A DNA stretch of 64,000 bases, taken from NCBI RefSeq assembly GCF_036711975.1, contig NC_091968.1, positions 9,486,001-9,550,000 of the forward strand. Reading direction: 5' to 3'. The stretch's first letter is position 1; each line of letters opens with the position of its first letter. The notes beneath the pieces were generated by a model. The model had not been told where the DNA came from, did no database searches, and worked only from the letters and a program-made list of their open reading frames with translations. Position numbers and translations under genes: made by a program. Shown piece by piece: positions 32,357-42,884 of this stretch. This DNA comes from Onthophagus taurus (lineage: Eukaryota > Arthropoda > Insecta > Coleoptera > Scarabaeidae).

Positions 32357-32433
32357 ATCTTCAGAGCATTTTATTGCTAAAAGATTTTACAAAGAAAAAC
32401 GTAAGTGAAGCAACCATATTTAAAAAGCAAAAA
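32357..32433 (-). repeat. Inverted partial PLE terminal repeat
   Basis: Reverse complement of pseudo-LTR positions from the CTGAAGA core back to the 'tttttgctttttaaat' run. It is truncated exactly at CTGAAGAT. PLE insertions commonly carry such inverted 5' pieces. Confidence 0.8.
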
Positions 32434-32526
32434 GATGGTCGTGCGTCTTGCGTCTGCTTGTTCCACGTTTTATTTTTAAGTTTTTCGACTTTTTAATTAA
32501 TAGGTATTAATATTTTAATATTTAAT

Positions 32527-32785
32527 GTTAATATTTTTAACATGTTTTTGATCAATTTAATGTTGACGAATTTTGAGATTTTACGCCACTTCGAGTTACA
32601 AGTAAGTTATATTTTTTGCTTTTTAAATATGGTTGCTTTTCACTTACGTTTTTCTTTGTAAAATCTTTTAACAGTAAAATGCTCTGAAGAAGATTGTAAC
32701 CAACAATCGAAATATTAGCTATTTTAAAAAGTTGTTTTACTTTTAATCCTGCTGACCGAAAATGCGATTAATTAATTTTTTAATT
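32527..32785 (+). repeat. PLE 5' pseudo-LTR with hammerhead-like motif
   Basis: Direct repeat partner of 34807-35063, alignable from GTTAATATTTTTAAC to the final TTTTTTAATT. Contains the hammerhead-like motif at 32675-32726. Confidence 0.85.
32675..32726 (+). ncRNA. Hammerhead-like motif in 5' pseudo-LTR
   Basis: TAAAATGCT pairs with AGCTATTTTA (stem I, one bulge). CTGAAGA, an extra A, a perfect GATTGT/ACAATC stem II, GAAA, then a minimal ATAT stem III and U. This is the type I hammerhead layout described for PLEs, apart from the extra base after CTGAAGA. Confidence 0.5.
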
Positions 32786-32869
32786 GCTGAAAGGGGATCA
32801 CTGGGGCCTAAGTGCGCGTAAAAATTACGCACTTCCGCAATTCCTGTACGCATACATACATACATACAA

Positions 32870-34800
32870 TTGCTGCTCACGTTGCGGTCAATGATACTTC
32901 TTGCTGTAATACTTATAGTCATGGGGTTTTATGAAGAAGTTACGAGAAATCATGGTGTTCGAGACACGATAACCTTGAAGAAATGGACATGTCTTAACAT
33001 CAAGCTGGCTAAATTGAAGAATCGTCTCACATTTTTTATCAAATGCAGAAGAAATGGACTCATTCCTACTCATATAGGTAACAACACGAGGAATTGGGTC
33101 AATTTGCTGGATACCAATACGTTCAACTTCATTAGGAAGATAGAACACATTAGGAGCAGGTGGGCAGCAAGTACTCTTAATTTAGAAATTAAAATCACTA
33201 GTGATAATTTAAAACAGATTGCAGTCTCATCGAATTTGTCTGATCTTGCTAGAGAGAAAAGAGAAAAGAATAACTCAATCCTTGATCCTTAACTCAATAC
33301 TTTTGCCAAAAATACATAACCCTTAAGGCCGATCATATCATCGATTGGTGCGGCATCATACGCCTTGTCAGGTCACATTGCTACATTTTTGGGTTCAACT
33401 TTTAACAATAGAACTAACTACAACACTACCAACACCTTTCAATTTGTGGATGTATTTAGGGGCTATAATCTTCCTCAGGATCACATTTTAATATCTTTAG
33501 ATGTTGTTAGCCTTTTTACTGTCATTCCGTTGGAATTGGTTGACAGGATTGTGAAGGAAAAATGGCATTTAATTGCTGACCATTGCTCATGGGACAAACA
33601 CACCTTTTTGTTTGGCTTGAAACTTATTTTTGATACTTCAATTTTCATCTTCGATAATGTAATTTACCATCAAATAGACGGCACCCCTCTGGGCTCTAAA
33701 ATATAGCCGGTTCTAGCTCTGATGGTGATGGATTTCGCGTTGGATGAGATGTTAGTTAATAACAATTCGGGGTTTCGCATCAGTTTTATCAAAAAGTATG
33801 TTGATGATTTGATCATTGGAGTACATAAAGGTGATATAGATTTAACGTTAAATTTGTTTAACAGTTTTCATCCGAGCATTCAGTTCACAATTGAGATCGA
33901 AAAAGACAACTGTATTTCGTTCCTAGACATGAAAATGATAAGAAATGAAAATAACATCATTCAATTTGATTGGTTTGTCAAACCGACGTACTCGGGACGC
34001 TATTTGAATTATTTGTCAAGTCACAATTTAAAACATAAAATTTCCACCGTTCTTGGCATGAAACACAGAGTTTCAAATATCTGTGATAATCAGTTTTTAC
34101 AAAAAAATCTCAATTTTCTTAGAACAAATTTTGTCAACAGACTTTTGTTTTCAACGTATTCACATAATAATATCAACCAAATCAATTTAACTGGTCCTGA
34201 ATTAATTAATACAGAGCGTTTCGCTTATAAAAAGCTTCCATACATAGGAAGGTTAAGCGACCAGTTAAAGAAAACGTTGAAATGTATTGATAACATAAGG
34301 ATCATTGACTGTTATGATAACAAATTAGGAAACCATTTTACTAAACTTAAGGACAAGACTGATAATAATTTTAGATCCAACTTGATTTATTGTGTTTCAT
34401 GCAAGGGTTGTGATGGAAAGTATGTTGGTCAGACCAATCAGTGGTTGAAGTGTAAAATCTCAAAACATGCAAGTGATTGTAAGCTAGAAAAGAAAATGCT
34501 TATCCCAACACGTTTTGGAGTGCGGACATGAATTTGATTTTCAGGATGTAAAAATCTTGGATTCAGAAAGTAATTATTATAACAGGTTGTTCTTGGAGAT
34601 GGTACATATCAATTATACACAGAATACTGTAAATTTTAAAACAGATACTCAAAACCTTAGCAACATTTATGCTTATTTGTTTGCCTTAGATAAGTTTAAC
34701 CACAATAATTCACCCAACTTACATAGCTTATTCCTAATAACACTTCAACTTTCTCCAATGATATGTTTTTTTAGTTTTTTAATTAGATTTATATTAATTA
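32870..34800 (+). pseudogene. PLE reverse transcriptase with GIY-YIG endonuclease, mutated
   Basis: The N-terminal part (32870-33292) has KLKNRLTFFIKCRRNGLIPTH, typical of PLEs. After a frame break near 33325 the RT continues with LRPIISSIGAASYAL, LISLDVVSLFTVIP (first catalytic Asp) and GTPLGSKI. A TAG stop at 33704-33706 falls inside the GSP.SPV block. The same frame resumes at 33707 with FIKKYVDDLIIGVH (active site) and runs to LIYCVSCKGCDGKYVGQTNQ, the GIY-YIG nuclease with its cysteine pairs. A last shift near 34510 leads to ECGHEFDFQDVKIL...NRLFLEM, the nuclease C-terminus. With two frameshifts and one stop it is inactive but young. Confidence 0.88.
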
Positions 34801-34806
34801 AATAGA

Positions 34807-35063
34807 GTTAATATTTTTAACATGTTTTTGATCAATTTAATGTTGACGAATTTTGAGATTTTACGCCACTTCGAGATACAAGTAAGTTATATTTTTTGCT
34901 TTTTAAATGTGGTTGCTTCACTTACGTTTTTGTTTGTAAAATCTTTTAGCAATAAAATGCTCTGAAGAAGATTGTAAAAAACAATCGAAATATTAGCTAT
35001 TTTAAAAAGCTGTTTTACTTTTAATCCTGCTGGCCAAAAATCCGATTAATTCATTTTTTAATT
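34807..35063 (+). repeat. PLE 3' pseudo-LTR with hammerhead-like motif
   Basis: Second direct terminal repeat; the hammerhead-like motif lies at 34953-35004. Stem II keeps its six pairs while the loop differs from the 5' copy (AAAA against AACC), as expected for a conserved stem. Confidence 0.85.
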
Positions 35064-35230
35064 TCAGGGGTCAGACCTTAATTTTTTCCACAAAGACTAC
35101 GTCAAGTCCACAAGGATAGTCTAGCTTTGTGTAAAACTCCCTGCGAATGTCCTTTCCATGAGAGAGTTTTGTCTCGCATTACTCCCAGATTCCTTTGAGA
35201 AAGGAATTTCTCACCACATTTTTCATCTTT
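35064..35230 (-). pseudogene. R1/I-like LINE RT scrap
   Basis: Closely similar to 47240-47400: both share the 'aattttttccacaaag' and 'ccacaaggatag' words and, on the minus strand, an LGV-like block followed by LSWKGH. This is the RT thumb (YLG...L.W..H). The fragment is cut by the PLE at its left end. Confidence 0.6.
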
Positions 35231-36300
35231 TTGCACAAACCTAACGTTTATCTTTCATTAAAAGTTGTCATAAAAACAAGATAATTAAGTTACAACACAA
35301 GAAAACACCGTAATTAAATTTTCCTCAATATTTAAATTTCATTATTTTCTGGCGATCCTTTGCTTTTCTATCTCTCGATTCTTCCTTTTTCTGAACATGT
35401 AGTTTGTAGTCGTTTTCTTTGACATCACATGATATAAATACATAAATTCTCTTCCTTTACTCCTGTAAGAATTTCTACTAACTTCTGATCATTTCCTCAT
35501 CAGTTTCACCACCACTTGGAATACAGTGACAGCTAGTTACACTGTACTTGCTGTTGGCGTAAACAAAAATAAATGTTGAAGATTTATTTAGATTTTGAAA
35601 TTTTTAAAGGTTACAATAGACAGACTAAATCCATAAAAGCACAAAATAGGCGGTGTACCAAGCAAGGACATAAGATGCTTCCCGATGGAATCTCCCATGG
35701 AGTTAATGGAATAATGAGATCCTAAAATCGAAGAAAAATTGGTTATAACTATTCGATGTGTAAAAACTTAGAACACTGTCTGACAAGATGGCTAGTTGGT
35801 AAAGATGATCGAAGCCAACGTGGAGGAATAACTTAATTACAACTACGGGCGATTGTCTAAAAAACTGAGATTTGAAGGTGATGGTCATGATGGAGATATA
35901 GATAAACCCAACTCTAATTCTCAACTATCTTCTCTACTGTATAACATATTAGATAATATCTCGGTGACGATAGCAAAAACTAAGGTGTAATGATCTCAAT
36001 TAGCAAATGATACTGAATGGTGGCTAAACTGAAGGACAGTTTCACGGCTAAAAATACCAAAACTGAAGCGGCACTTAATACACAGAATGGGTAATGTAAA
36101 GTCCAATTAGGGTCATATCCAACAACAAGCATTTACCAACCTACAAATGATACTCTATTCGAGATTTGGAAAGCAAACTTTTTTATTTTAGATCAAATCG
36201 ATTCCAACTTAATTCCTGATGATAATTACACGACGAAATCAGTAAAGTATAACATTATTCGTCATAATTTGGTATCCCCATAAAATATCTTTTTTGTGAA
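35231..36300. other. No recognised feature
   Basis: AT-rich sequence with short unrelated open frames. The stretch 35640-36080 has somewhat more coding-like texture and may be LINE 5' or ORF1 debris, but no motif supports this. Confidence 0.35.
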
Positions 36301-37244
36301 TATCAAGTAATAAATCAAAACGTTTTGGGTGTTGTACGTTCAATCACGTCGCTTTATTAACCGTCATAGTATCAAGTGATTTACGCTTTCGTTGTAATGA
36401 TGGTTGTATTTGCGTCTGCGTAATCGTAATTAAATCTTTATTAAGTTTCTGCCTGTATAGGGAATATTATGCATCGTTTTAAAAATTGTATTTAACATTT
36501 CTTCGAAGTTAAAAATGAAAAAAAAAATGTAATCGAATAATGTATTAATGAAATTTTGTGTATACACGAGTTTTGGAAATTGTTTGGCCGACTACGAAAT
36601 AATTCACGAACGCGAGCAAAACACATACAATTAGGGGTAGGTCTGTTGGATTAAATCGGGCGGCGTCGCGATCGGCTGGATAAATGTTTAAACCCATAAT
36701 ATCGGGCGATGTGCTTTTTAATTGTTTGCCGTTACGAATTTTAATTTCAATCAATTATTGATTATCAACGCGGAATAGTTTTTAACATTTAATCCAAATA
36801 ATTTGTTTTTTAATAAAATTTTTTTTCTACTTATGTTAGGATCTTATTGAAGTGGGTAACTAAAACTTTTTCGAATTCGGTCGGTCGAAAATCATATTTA
36901 GAAAGTGGCCTAACTCGTGGCAAAAAGTGCTGATTGAGTCGGCACGAAAAGAGCAAAAACTTTTCCTATTAGGGTGCCGTCACACACGCGTAGAATTTGT
37001 GTCGCATTTGCATTATCGAGTTTCTAGGGTTGGCGGCAATTTGCCCCCCTTATTATTTACCCCGCCACTACCGTGCGGCGCCGAAAATTGGCGGAGATTT
37101 TTCTCCCCGGAAAATGTAATTTCCTTCTCGGTCCGCACCCTAATTTCCACAGGATAAATTCTCCCCTTCTTTATCGTGATGTCTTCAGATCATTCCAAAT
37201 AGAAATTCAATCCTACAACTGTTTTTAAGATCAGTAGTATTTCG
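36301..37244. other. Candidate host noncoding block 1
   Basis: GC-richer and CpG-containing, especially 36540-36760 and 36960-37180, with no sign of transposon coding sequence or of the repeats that surround it. It runs into the 212-bp segment that is duplicated at 42673. Its continuation appears to be 42885-44010 on the far side of the island. Confidence 0.4.
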
Positions 37245-37456
37245 CATTCGGGTTAATAGAGTGGGAACGTGATTGTGGATCATTTTCCTTATACAAGTTT
37301 CTAGCGAGAAGGCAGTAGCTAGAATCCATTGTTTTGTGTATCGACATCGTTTTCTGGTGACGATGTGAGGTTCGCAGACATTGTCCTTTCGTCTGCATTG
37401 GAAATGCTCCCGAGAACGGAACAATCTCTTCGACCCGACGATGAATAGAATTAGGT
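37245..37456 (+). repeat. Direct duplication S1, left copy
   Basis: A 212-bp segment starting CATTCGGGTTAATAGAG. It recurs at 42673-42884 in direct orientation at about 92% identity by eye. It flanks the 37457-42672 island like a very long target duplication. Confidence 0.85.
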
Positions 37457-37551
37457 GCAGAATTAGTACACAAAGAATTTTTTTTCATATTTGATGTATT
37501 AGAGATAATGAGAAATTCATGCAAAAATTCACGGAAAACTGGTTTTCTAAT

Positions 37552-38070
37552 GAAATAAGATATGCCAGAAGGATTTTTTTACAATATTTGCATTCTAAAC
37601 ATAATGAGGAACCTGCGCCAGCTGAAATTAAACTGATTAAAGATTCTGCTCAAACATTCTGAACATTCTAAACATTCTGTTTAGCCGTAGCACAGCTACA
37701 CCCGAAGTAGTTTCTGGTCTAGTTCTAGTTCTAGGTCAAATGTTAGTTTTAATGCTAGTGTTAGTTCTAGTTTTAGTTGTTATTCAGTGTCATATTGTTT
37801 TATATTTTCGTTGAACTAAAAGTAGAACTAACACTAGACCTACACTGTCACCAGAGCTAATACTAGACCTAGAACTAGAAATATTCGGGTTTTGCCGTAC
37901 GTTTCCTAAGACGGCTAAACCCGATTGGTTTTAGTTCTAGGTCTAGTGTTAATTCCAGTGACAGTGCTAGTTAACATTAAATATCACTATGTTGCATATT
38001 TTTATTGAACTAAAACTAGAACTAACACTAAACCTAGAAGTAGAAATACTTGATTGCCGTGTTGTTGGGT
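37552..38070. repeat. CTAG-word repeat with S2 leader, left copy
   Basis: The leader (37552-37700, GAAATAAGA...GCCAGAAGGATTTTT) and the following CTAG-word arms recur at 42215-42660. The CTAG part includes the TTCGGGTTTTGCCG...CGGCTAAACCCG hairpin at about 37890-37925 and 'tagttaacat...atatcactatgttgc' linkers. No protein is encoded. Confidence 0.8.
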
Positions 38071-38339
38071 ATGACCCCGATCATACCAACAACTAGATAT
38101 ACTAGAATATATCCTATCATGATTTTAGATGAATTGTTCCAACGATTTGTTTGTCTTGAAGAATCGGTTTGAATAAGAATATCCGGTTGAATAGGTAAGT
38201 GAGGAAGATTTGAAATGCAATAACTTGTAGTGAAGAGGACATGAACAAGCTCCGATTGTCAAGACGGAGCTCAAAAGAGGGCGAATTCTTATAGAAGGCG
38301 GAAGTCAGGTAGATATCGATATTGTAAAACAAAAAAAAG

Positions 38340-38855
38340 GCGAAAATCAGGAATTAGAAATCAGAAAGCCAAAACACGGAGACCAAGGCTTATTATATTT
38401 ATATAACATAAATCGGGAAATAGCAGACAAGGAACTTATGAGATATATATTAAAAAGATGAGTGCGTACCATTATTTAGAACCGGGAATAAGCAGAAAAA
38501 TGTTTTCAATATGGTTGTAGAAGTAAGTGGAAGGGTTAGAAATATATTGCTAAATCGGGGTCGCACTTATATAGACTACTATTCGAAGAGGGTAGAAGAC
38601 TTTTTGGAAGTTTCACGCTGTTATAATTGTCAGGTATTCGGACATATAGCCGAAAAATATAAACTCACCAAAACATGTGGTCATTGCGGTCAACATGGTC
38701 ACTCCTTTTCTGAATGTTGCGACAAGGACGAACAAGCTGTATGCTGCAACCGTAAAAGAAGAAGTTGGAATGCTGAACACGACACGAGAAGCAAGAGCTG
38801 TAATGAATACATAAAAGCAGTAGAAGTCCTTATTGCAGCAATAGACTATGAATAG
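38340..38855 (+). pseudogene. LINE ORF1 (Gag-like) with CCHC zinc knuckles
   Basis: Before 38511 a shifted frame carries NREIADKELMRYILKR. The open frame 38511-38855 then has two CCHC knuckles, CYNCQVFGHIAEKY (the last Cys replaced by Tyr) and CGHCGQHGHSFSEC, and a possible third. ORF1 proteins of this kind bind element RNA. The frame break and altered cysteine suggest loss of function. Confidence 0.8.
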
Positions 38856-38924
38856 CAATTACAGAAGATACCCGAAGTAACCACGGTAGAAGGTTCTGTC
38901 GCTAAGTCTGCGGCGCTGTTAAAC

Positions 38925-41425
38925 ATAAACCTTCCGTCTATTACAAATAAAGCAGACGCCCTTACTGAGGTGCTGCATAGTTATGCTGTTGATATCCTAT
39001 GTGTAACAGAACACTGGTGCAAAGAGGATAAAATAGAGGCTACACATTTACAGAACTACAGGTTGGCAACATATTTCTCACGAAAACGGTTTAAACAGGG
39101 GGGTGTAGCAATTTATGTGAAACCACAAATCCCCGCAAAAGAGTTGATTGAAATAAAATCAAATTCCTTAGAATTAGATATGGAAATAAGTGAAATAAAA
39201 ATTGGAAAAGAAAACAACATATTGGCGATATATAGATCAACTGAAGGTAATAAAGGCGTTATTTTTGAATCTTTTAGATCTATACTCGAAGAGGTAACTA
39301 AGCATGATGTAAAGACGATTTTTATTGCGGGTGATTACAACATTAACGTGATGCAACAAGTACGATCCAAAGTGAGTTTGAGGAATTGTATTCGTCTTTT
39401 GCCTTCCGCGTCCTGACTAGAGAACTTTCTAAAGTAACCTGTGAATCAAGAACATGTGTAACATATGTGCGAACAATTAATTTCCATATAGGAGATCACA
39501 TGGGGCAGCTGTTGCAATTTGAATTGAGTGGCACTCGTATTTCGGTTGACCTGCAAATGAAGAGAATAGTTACAGATGATAAAATAGAGACATTCATAAA
39601 TGAAGTTCGCAAGAGGAACAGGGTCGACATTCTTGAGGGTTTACCATCTGACTACGATAAATTCTTTGCTGAATTTAAAAACACATTCGACAAATGTTTC
39701 CCTATGAAACTTCTAAAAACAAATGTATTGGTAGAAAACCATATAGAGTGGTGCACTGACGAATTAAAAGAAATGAAAAACAACTTGGACTCCCTAGAAG
39801 TAATCAAGCAGGTGAGAAAAGATAAGCAAAGTAAACAAGTATACAGAAACTTCAGAACCCAATATTTAAAGAAAATAGACGAAAATAAAAGATCTCACAT
39901 AACAAGAGAAATCAGCATATCAGATAACAAACAGAAAGCTATTTGAAAGATTATAAACAGGGCAACTAATAAGACAACAAACAACAAATACTGAACATAT
40001 CACAGCTCAAGAACTAAATGACTTTTTTACCGCAATCGGCAAAAATGCGACAAAAACAATCAATTCCGATTGCAACCCAACATCGCTGGTGCAAAACATG
40101 CCAATGAATCCTCAACTGTCATTTTTTCTTTTTCCAAGCACTAACGAGGAAAAAACTCTCCGTAAAACTACTAAAACTAATCATACCCTACATTGCTGAC
40201 GTGATATGTATTATGATCAGCAATTCCTTTGCGGATGGAATATTCCCAGATCTTCTTAAAAAAACAAGAATCACGTCGGGTTATAAAGGCAAAGGAGGGC
40301 ACTATTTAGAAAATTACAGACCAATATCAATTCTACCGGCTATATCAAAAATCAGGGAAGTGGCCATACGAGATCATCTAAATAGTTATTTTGAATGTAA
40401 AAACATCTGGAATGGTAGCCATCACGGTTACAGAAAGAGGAAATCCACACTAACTGCTATGGCACATATGATTGAATGCATATTCGAAGCTATTGATAAA
40501 AACAGGAAGGTGGAAGCTATTTTCTGTGATTTAAGCAAGGCATTCAACACCATGGATCACAAAATATTACTTAGAAAAATGCATTCTTATGGATTTAGAG
40601 CTGTCAGTAATAAACTAATAGAAGCATACCTGACAAACAGGAAACAATTTGTAGAATGGAAACAACAAAGTTGTACAGAAACTGTAACGAATATAGGTGT
40701 CCCACAGGGCTCTATTCTTGGTCCGTTGCTCTACTTAATATACACCAACGATTTGCCAATAAACGTAAACGCCCCTGTCATACTTCAACACGCCGATGAT
40801 ACATCGTTTCTTAATTATTGTGAGGAAGAGACACAACTAATCCAAAAGACAGAAAAAACTATGAAGAGCGCTAAATTGTGGTTCAACAGCAACAGGGTAA
40901 AACTAAACAAAGATAAAACAGAAATATTAAAGTTCACGACCAAGATGGAAGGTGGCAACTGATAAAATTATAAAATTCCTTGGTATTCTACTGAACCAGA
41001 AACTTACCTTTGAAAACCATGTCCAGAATGTCACGGCGAAGCTAAGTAGTGCTATCTACACCATCCGAATGCTTAGGAAAACTGCAACCTACGAAGCAGC
41101 GTATTGTGCTTACTTTTCGTTGTTTCATTCTGTGACCACATATGGTATATTAATATGGGAATCATCTGTAAGGGTGCTTTATGGAATGCGTTACAGGGAA
41201 AGTTGCATTCAAGTATTCCTCAATGACATACTTACCATACCGTGTGAATATATGCTTGCCTGTATTTTGCATGTTCATGGAAGAAAAGATGTGTTAACGG
41301 GAGGCTCCACTGTTCATGGACACATTACAAGATATGCGGACAACCTTAGGCCGCCACATCACCGGACAAACAAAACGCAACATGGGATGAACCACATCGG
41401 TGTCCATTTGTACAACAAACTGTGA
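38925..41425 (+). pseudogene. LINE ORF2: endonuclease and reverse transcriptase
   Basis: The endonuclease (38925-39415) has NINLPSITNKAD, CVTEHWCKED (catalytic Glu), GGVAIYVK and FIAGDYNINV. The linker follows in another frame (39386-39946). The RT (40201-40962) shows YRPISILPAISK, HGYRKRKST, CDLSKAFNTMDH and GVPQGSILGPLLYLIY. Its active site reads LQHADDTSF, where His replaces the usual aromatic residue. The thumb and C-terminus (40952-41425) include IIKFLGILLNQKLTF and a short internal deletion near 41165. Related to 29143-29930. Confidence 0.85.
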
Positions 41426-41561
41426 AAAGGTTATTGCTTCGAGAATGTAATAGATATATCTCAACATATTGCATGTTATTATTATATCTTAAATTAATGT
41501 AATACTTTCGACGAGTCTAACACTTTATTTTGTATTGTTTAGATAATAAATTATTTAAAAA

Positions 41562-41930
41562 AATGGGCTTGAGTGTGAAGAATAAGGTTTTGAACATAAT
41601 GGTCCATATCGAGGAACCAGAATTCAAAATACCAAAAGTATAGAATACTCGTCATCATTGAACGGGTGTTGGAAGAAAAAGAAGTCGTTCAACAATCTGC
41701 CTAGATGTTAAATTCGTTTTGAATTAATTCATCTAATTAATCCATATCTAATAACGATGACTACTAAGTTAATATTATCTACATTCAAATGTGGATTCAT
41801 TGAACACAGCACACAATTTATCTGTCTTCATACGACGGTAGATATCAAGGATCTTTTCTCATTTGGAATCATGACGGTGTCGCTTTGATGTATTAAAAAC
41901 GATACTGACATTCTGTTACAAAAAATATTT
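41562..41930. other. No recognised feature
   Basis: Mixed sequence between the Jockey LINE and the next LINE fragment. No repeats or coding motifs seen. Confidence 0.4.
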
Positions 41931-42212
41931 ATTATACATTAGGGAGCAATGTGCTTAATAAATCAACGTTGGCGATGTTAATAAACAACTTAGCATGTCT
42001 CATTCCAGAAGAACTGGTCCACAGTAGGCGAAGTCTTTCTTCAGCCCACAGTCCAATCGTATGCTTGGCCAACGCAAATGATACACCAACTGCTGACTCT
42101 GGCCCCACAAACGCTTTAGCGCAGCTCTCTCGTGCTAGCTTCATTGCCAGCTACCCCAGAGTGACCTGGGACCCAGATCAGAGAAACTCTGTTATCACAA
42201 CTCAGTGAAACT
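41931..42212 (-). pseudogene. R1/I-like LINE RNase H C-terminal fragment
   Basis: Minus-strand frames read LIWVPGHSGVAGNE (near 42170), then LARESCAKAFVGPESAVG, matching the end of RNase H and the segment before the C-terminal finger. It is cut at 42213 where the S2 leader begins. Confidence 0.7.
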
Positions 42213-42214
42213 CA

Positions 42215-42672
42215 GAAATAAGAAATGCCAGAAGGATTTTTTGGAACATTTGCATTTTAAACATGATGAGGAATCTGCAGCAGCTCAAATTAATCTGATT
42301 AAAGATTCTGCTCAAACATTCTGAATATTCTAAACATTCTGTTGAGCCGTCTTAAGAGACGCACAGCTACACCCGAATGTTTCTAGTTCTTGGTCAAGTG
42401 TTAATTTTAATGCTTGTTAATAATTATTCTGTGTCACATTGTTGTATATTTTTATTGAACTAAAACTAGAACTAACACTAGACCTAGATCTAGAATCATT
42501 ACGATTTAGCCGTCTTAAGAGACGTACGGCTAAACCCGAATATTTCTAGGTCTAGTGTGAGTTCTAGTTTTACTGTTACTCAGTGCTAAATTGTTGTATA
42601 TTTTTATTGAACTAAAAGTTAAACTAACACGAGACCTAGAACCAGAATTATTTATATTTTTATTCTATTCCC
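42215..42672. repeat. CTAG-word repeat with S2 leader, right copy
   Basis: Direct repeat of 37552-38070, shorter because a middle part is missing. A clear palindromic core, TTTAGCCGTCTTAAGAGACG...CGGCTAAA, sits at about 42505-42535. It ends directly at the right copy of duplication S1. Confidence 0.8.
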
Positions 42673-42884
42673 CATTCGGGTTAATAGAGTGGGAACGAGA
42701 TGGTGGATCATTTTCTTTATCAAAGTTTCTAGCGAGAAGGCAGCAGCCCGAATCCATTGTTCGGTGTATCGACATCGTTTTCTGGTGACGGTGTGAGGTT
42801 CGCAGACATCGTCCTTTCGCCGGAATTGGAAATTCTCCCGAGAACGGGACAATCTCTTCGACCCGACGATGAATAGAATTAGGT
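42673..42884 (+). repeat. Direct duplication S1, right copy
   Basis: Same 212-bp segment as 37245-37456. The preceding base belongs to the island (CTAG arm) and the following sequence to a GC-richer block. Confidence 0.85.

Larger units (their letters stand above)
32357..35063 (+). mobile_element. Penelope-like element with terminal repeats, nearly complete
   Basis: A complete PLE layout is visible. It has an inverted partial terminal repeat (32357-32433), a direct pseudo-LTR (32527-32785), a coding region of about 1.9 kb, and a second direct pseudo-LTR (34807-35063). The two direct repeats are about 257 bp and differ at only a handful of sites, so the insertion is fairly recent. The coding region nevertheless has frameshifts and one stop. 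Both pseudo-LTRs carry hammerhead-like motifs. Confidence 0.88.
38340..41561 (+). mobile_element. Nearly full-length Jockey-type LINE
   Basis: Contains an ORF1 zinc-knuckle region, an endonuclease, an RT and an A-rich 3' end near 41550 (AATAAATTATTTAAAAAAA). Frames are broken at several points. It is the only LINE here where Gag-like, endonuclease and RT parts all survive in order on one strand. Confidence 0.85.

Noticed and set aside
32800-32840. Rho-independent-type terminator hairpin (AAGTGCG...CGCACTT)
   Set aside because: Such terminators do not apply in this eukaryotic context; it is a short palindrome upstream of the PLE coding region.
38511-38855. Independent zinc-finger host gene
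   Set aside because: The CCHC spacing, the upstream ORF1-like frame and the following endonuclease/RT place it as ORF1 of the LINE.
37552-42672. LTR retrotransposon between the S2+CTAG direct repeats
   Set aside because: No gag, protease, integrase or primer-binding site between them; the interior is non-LTR LINE sequence.
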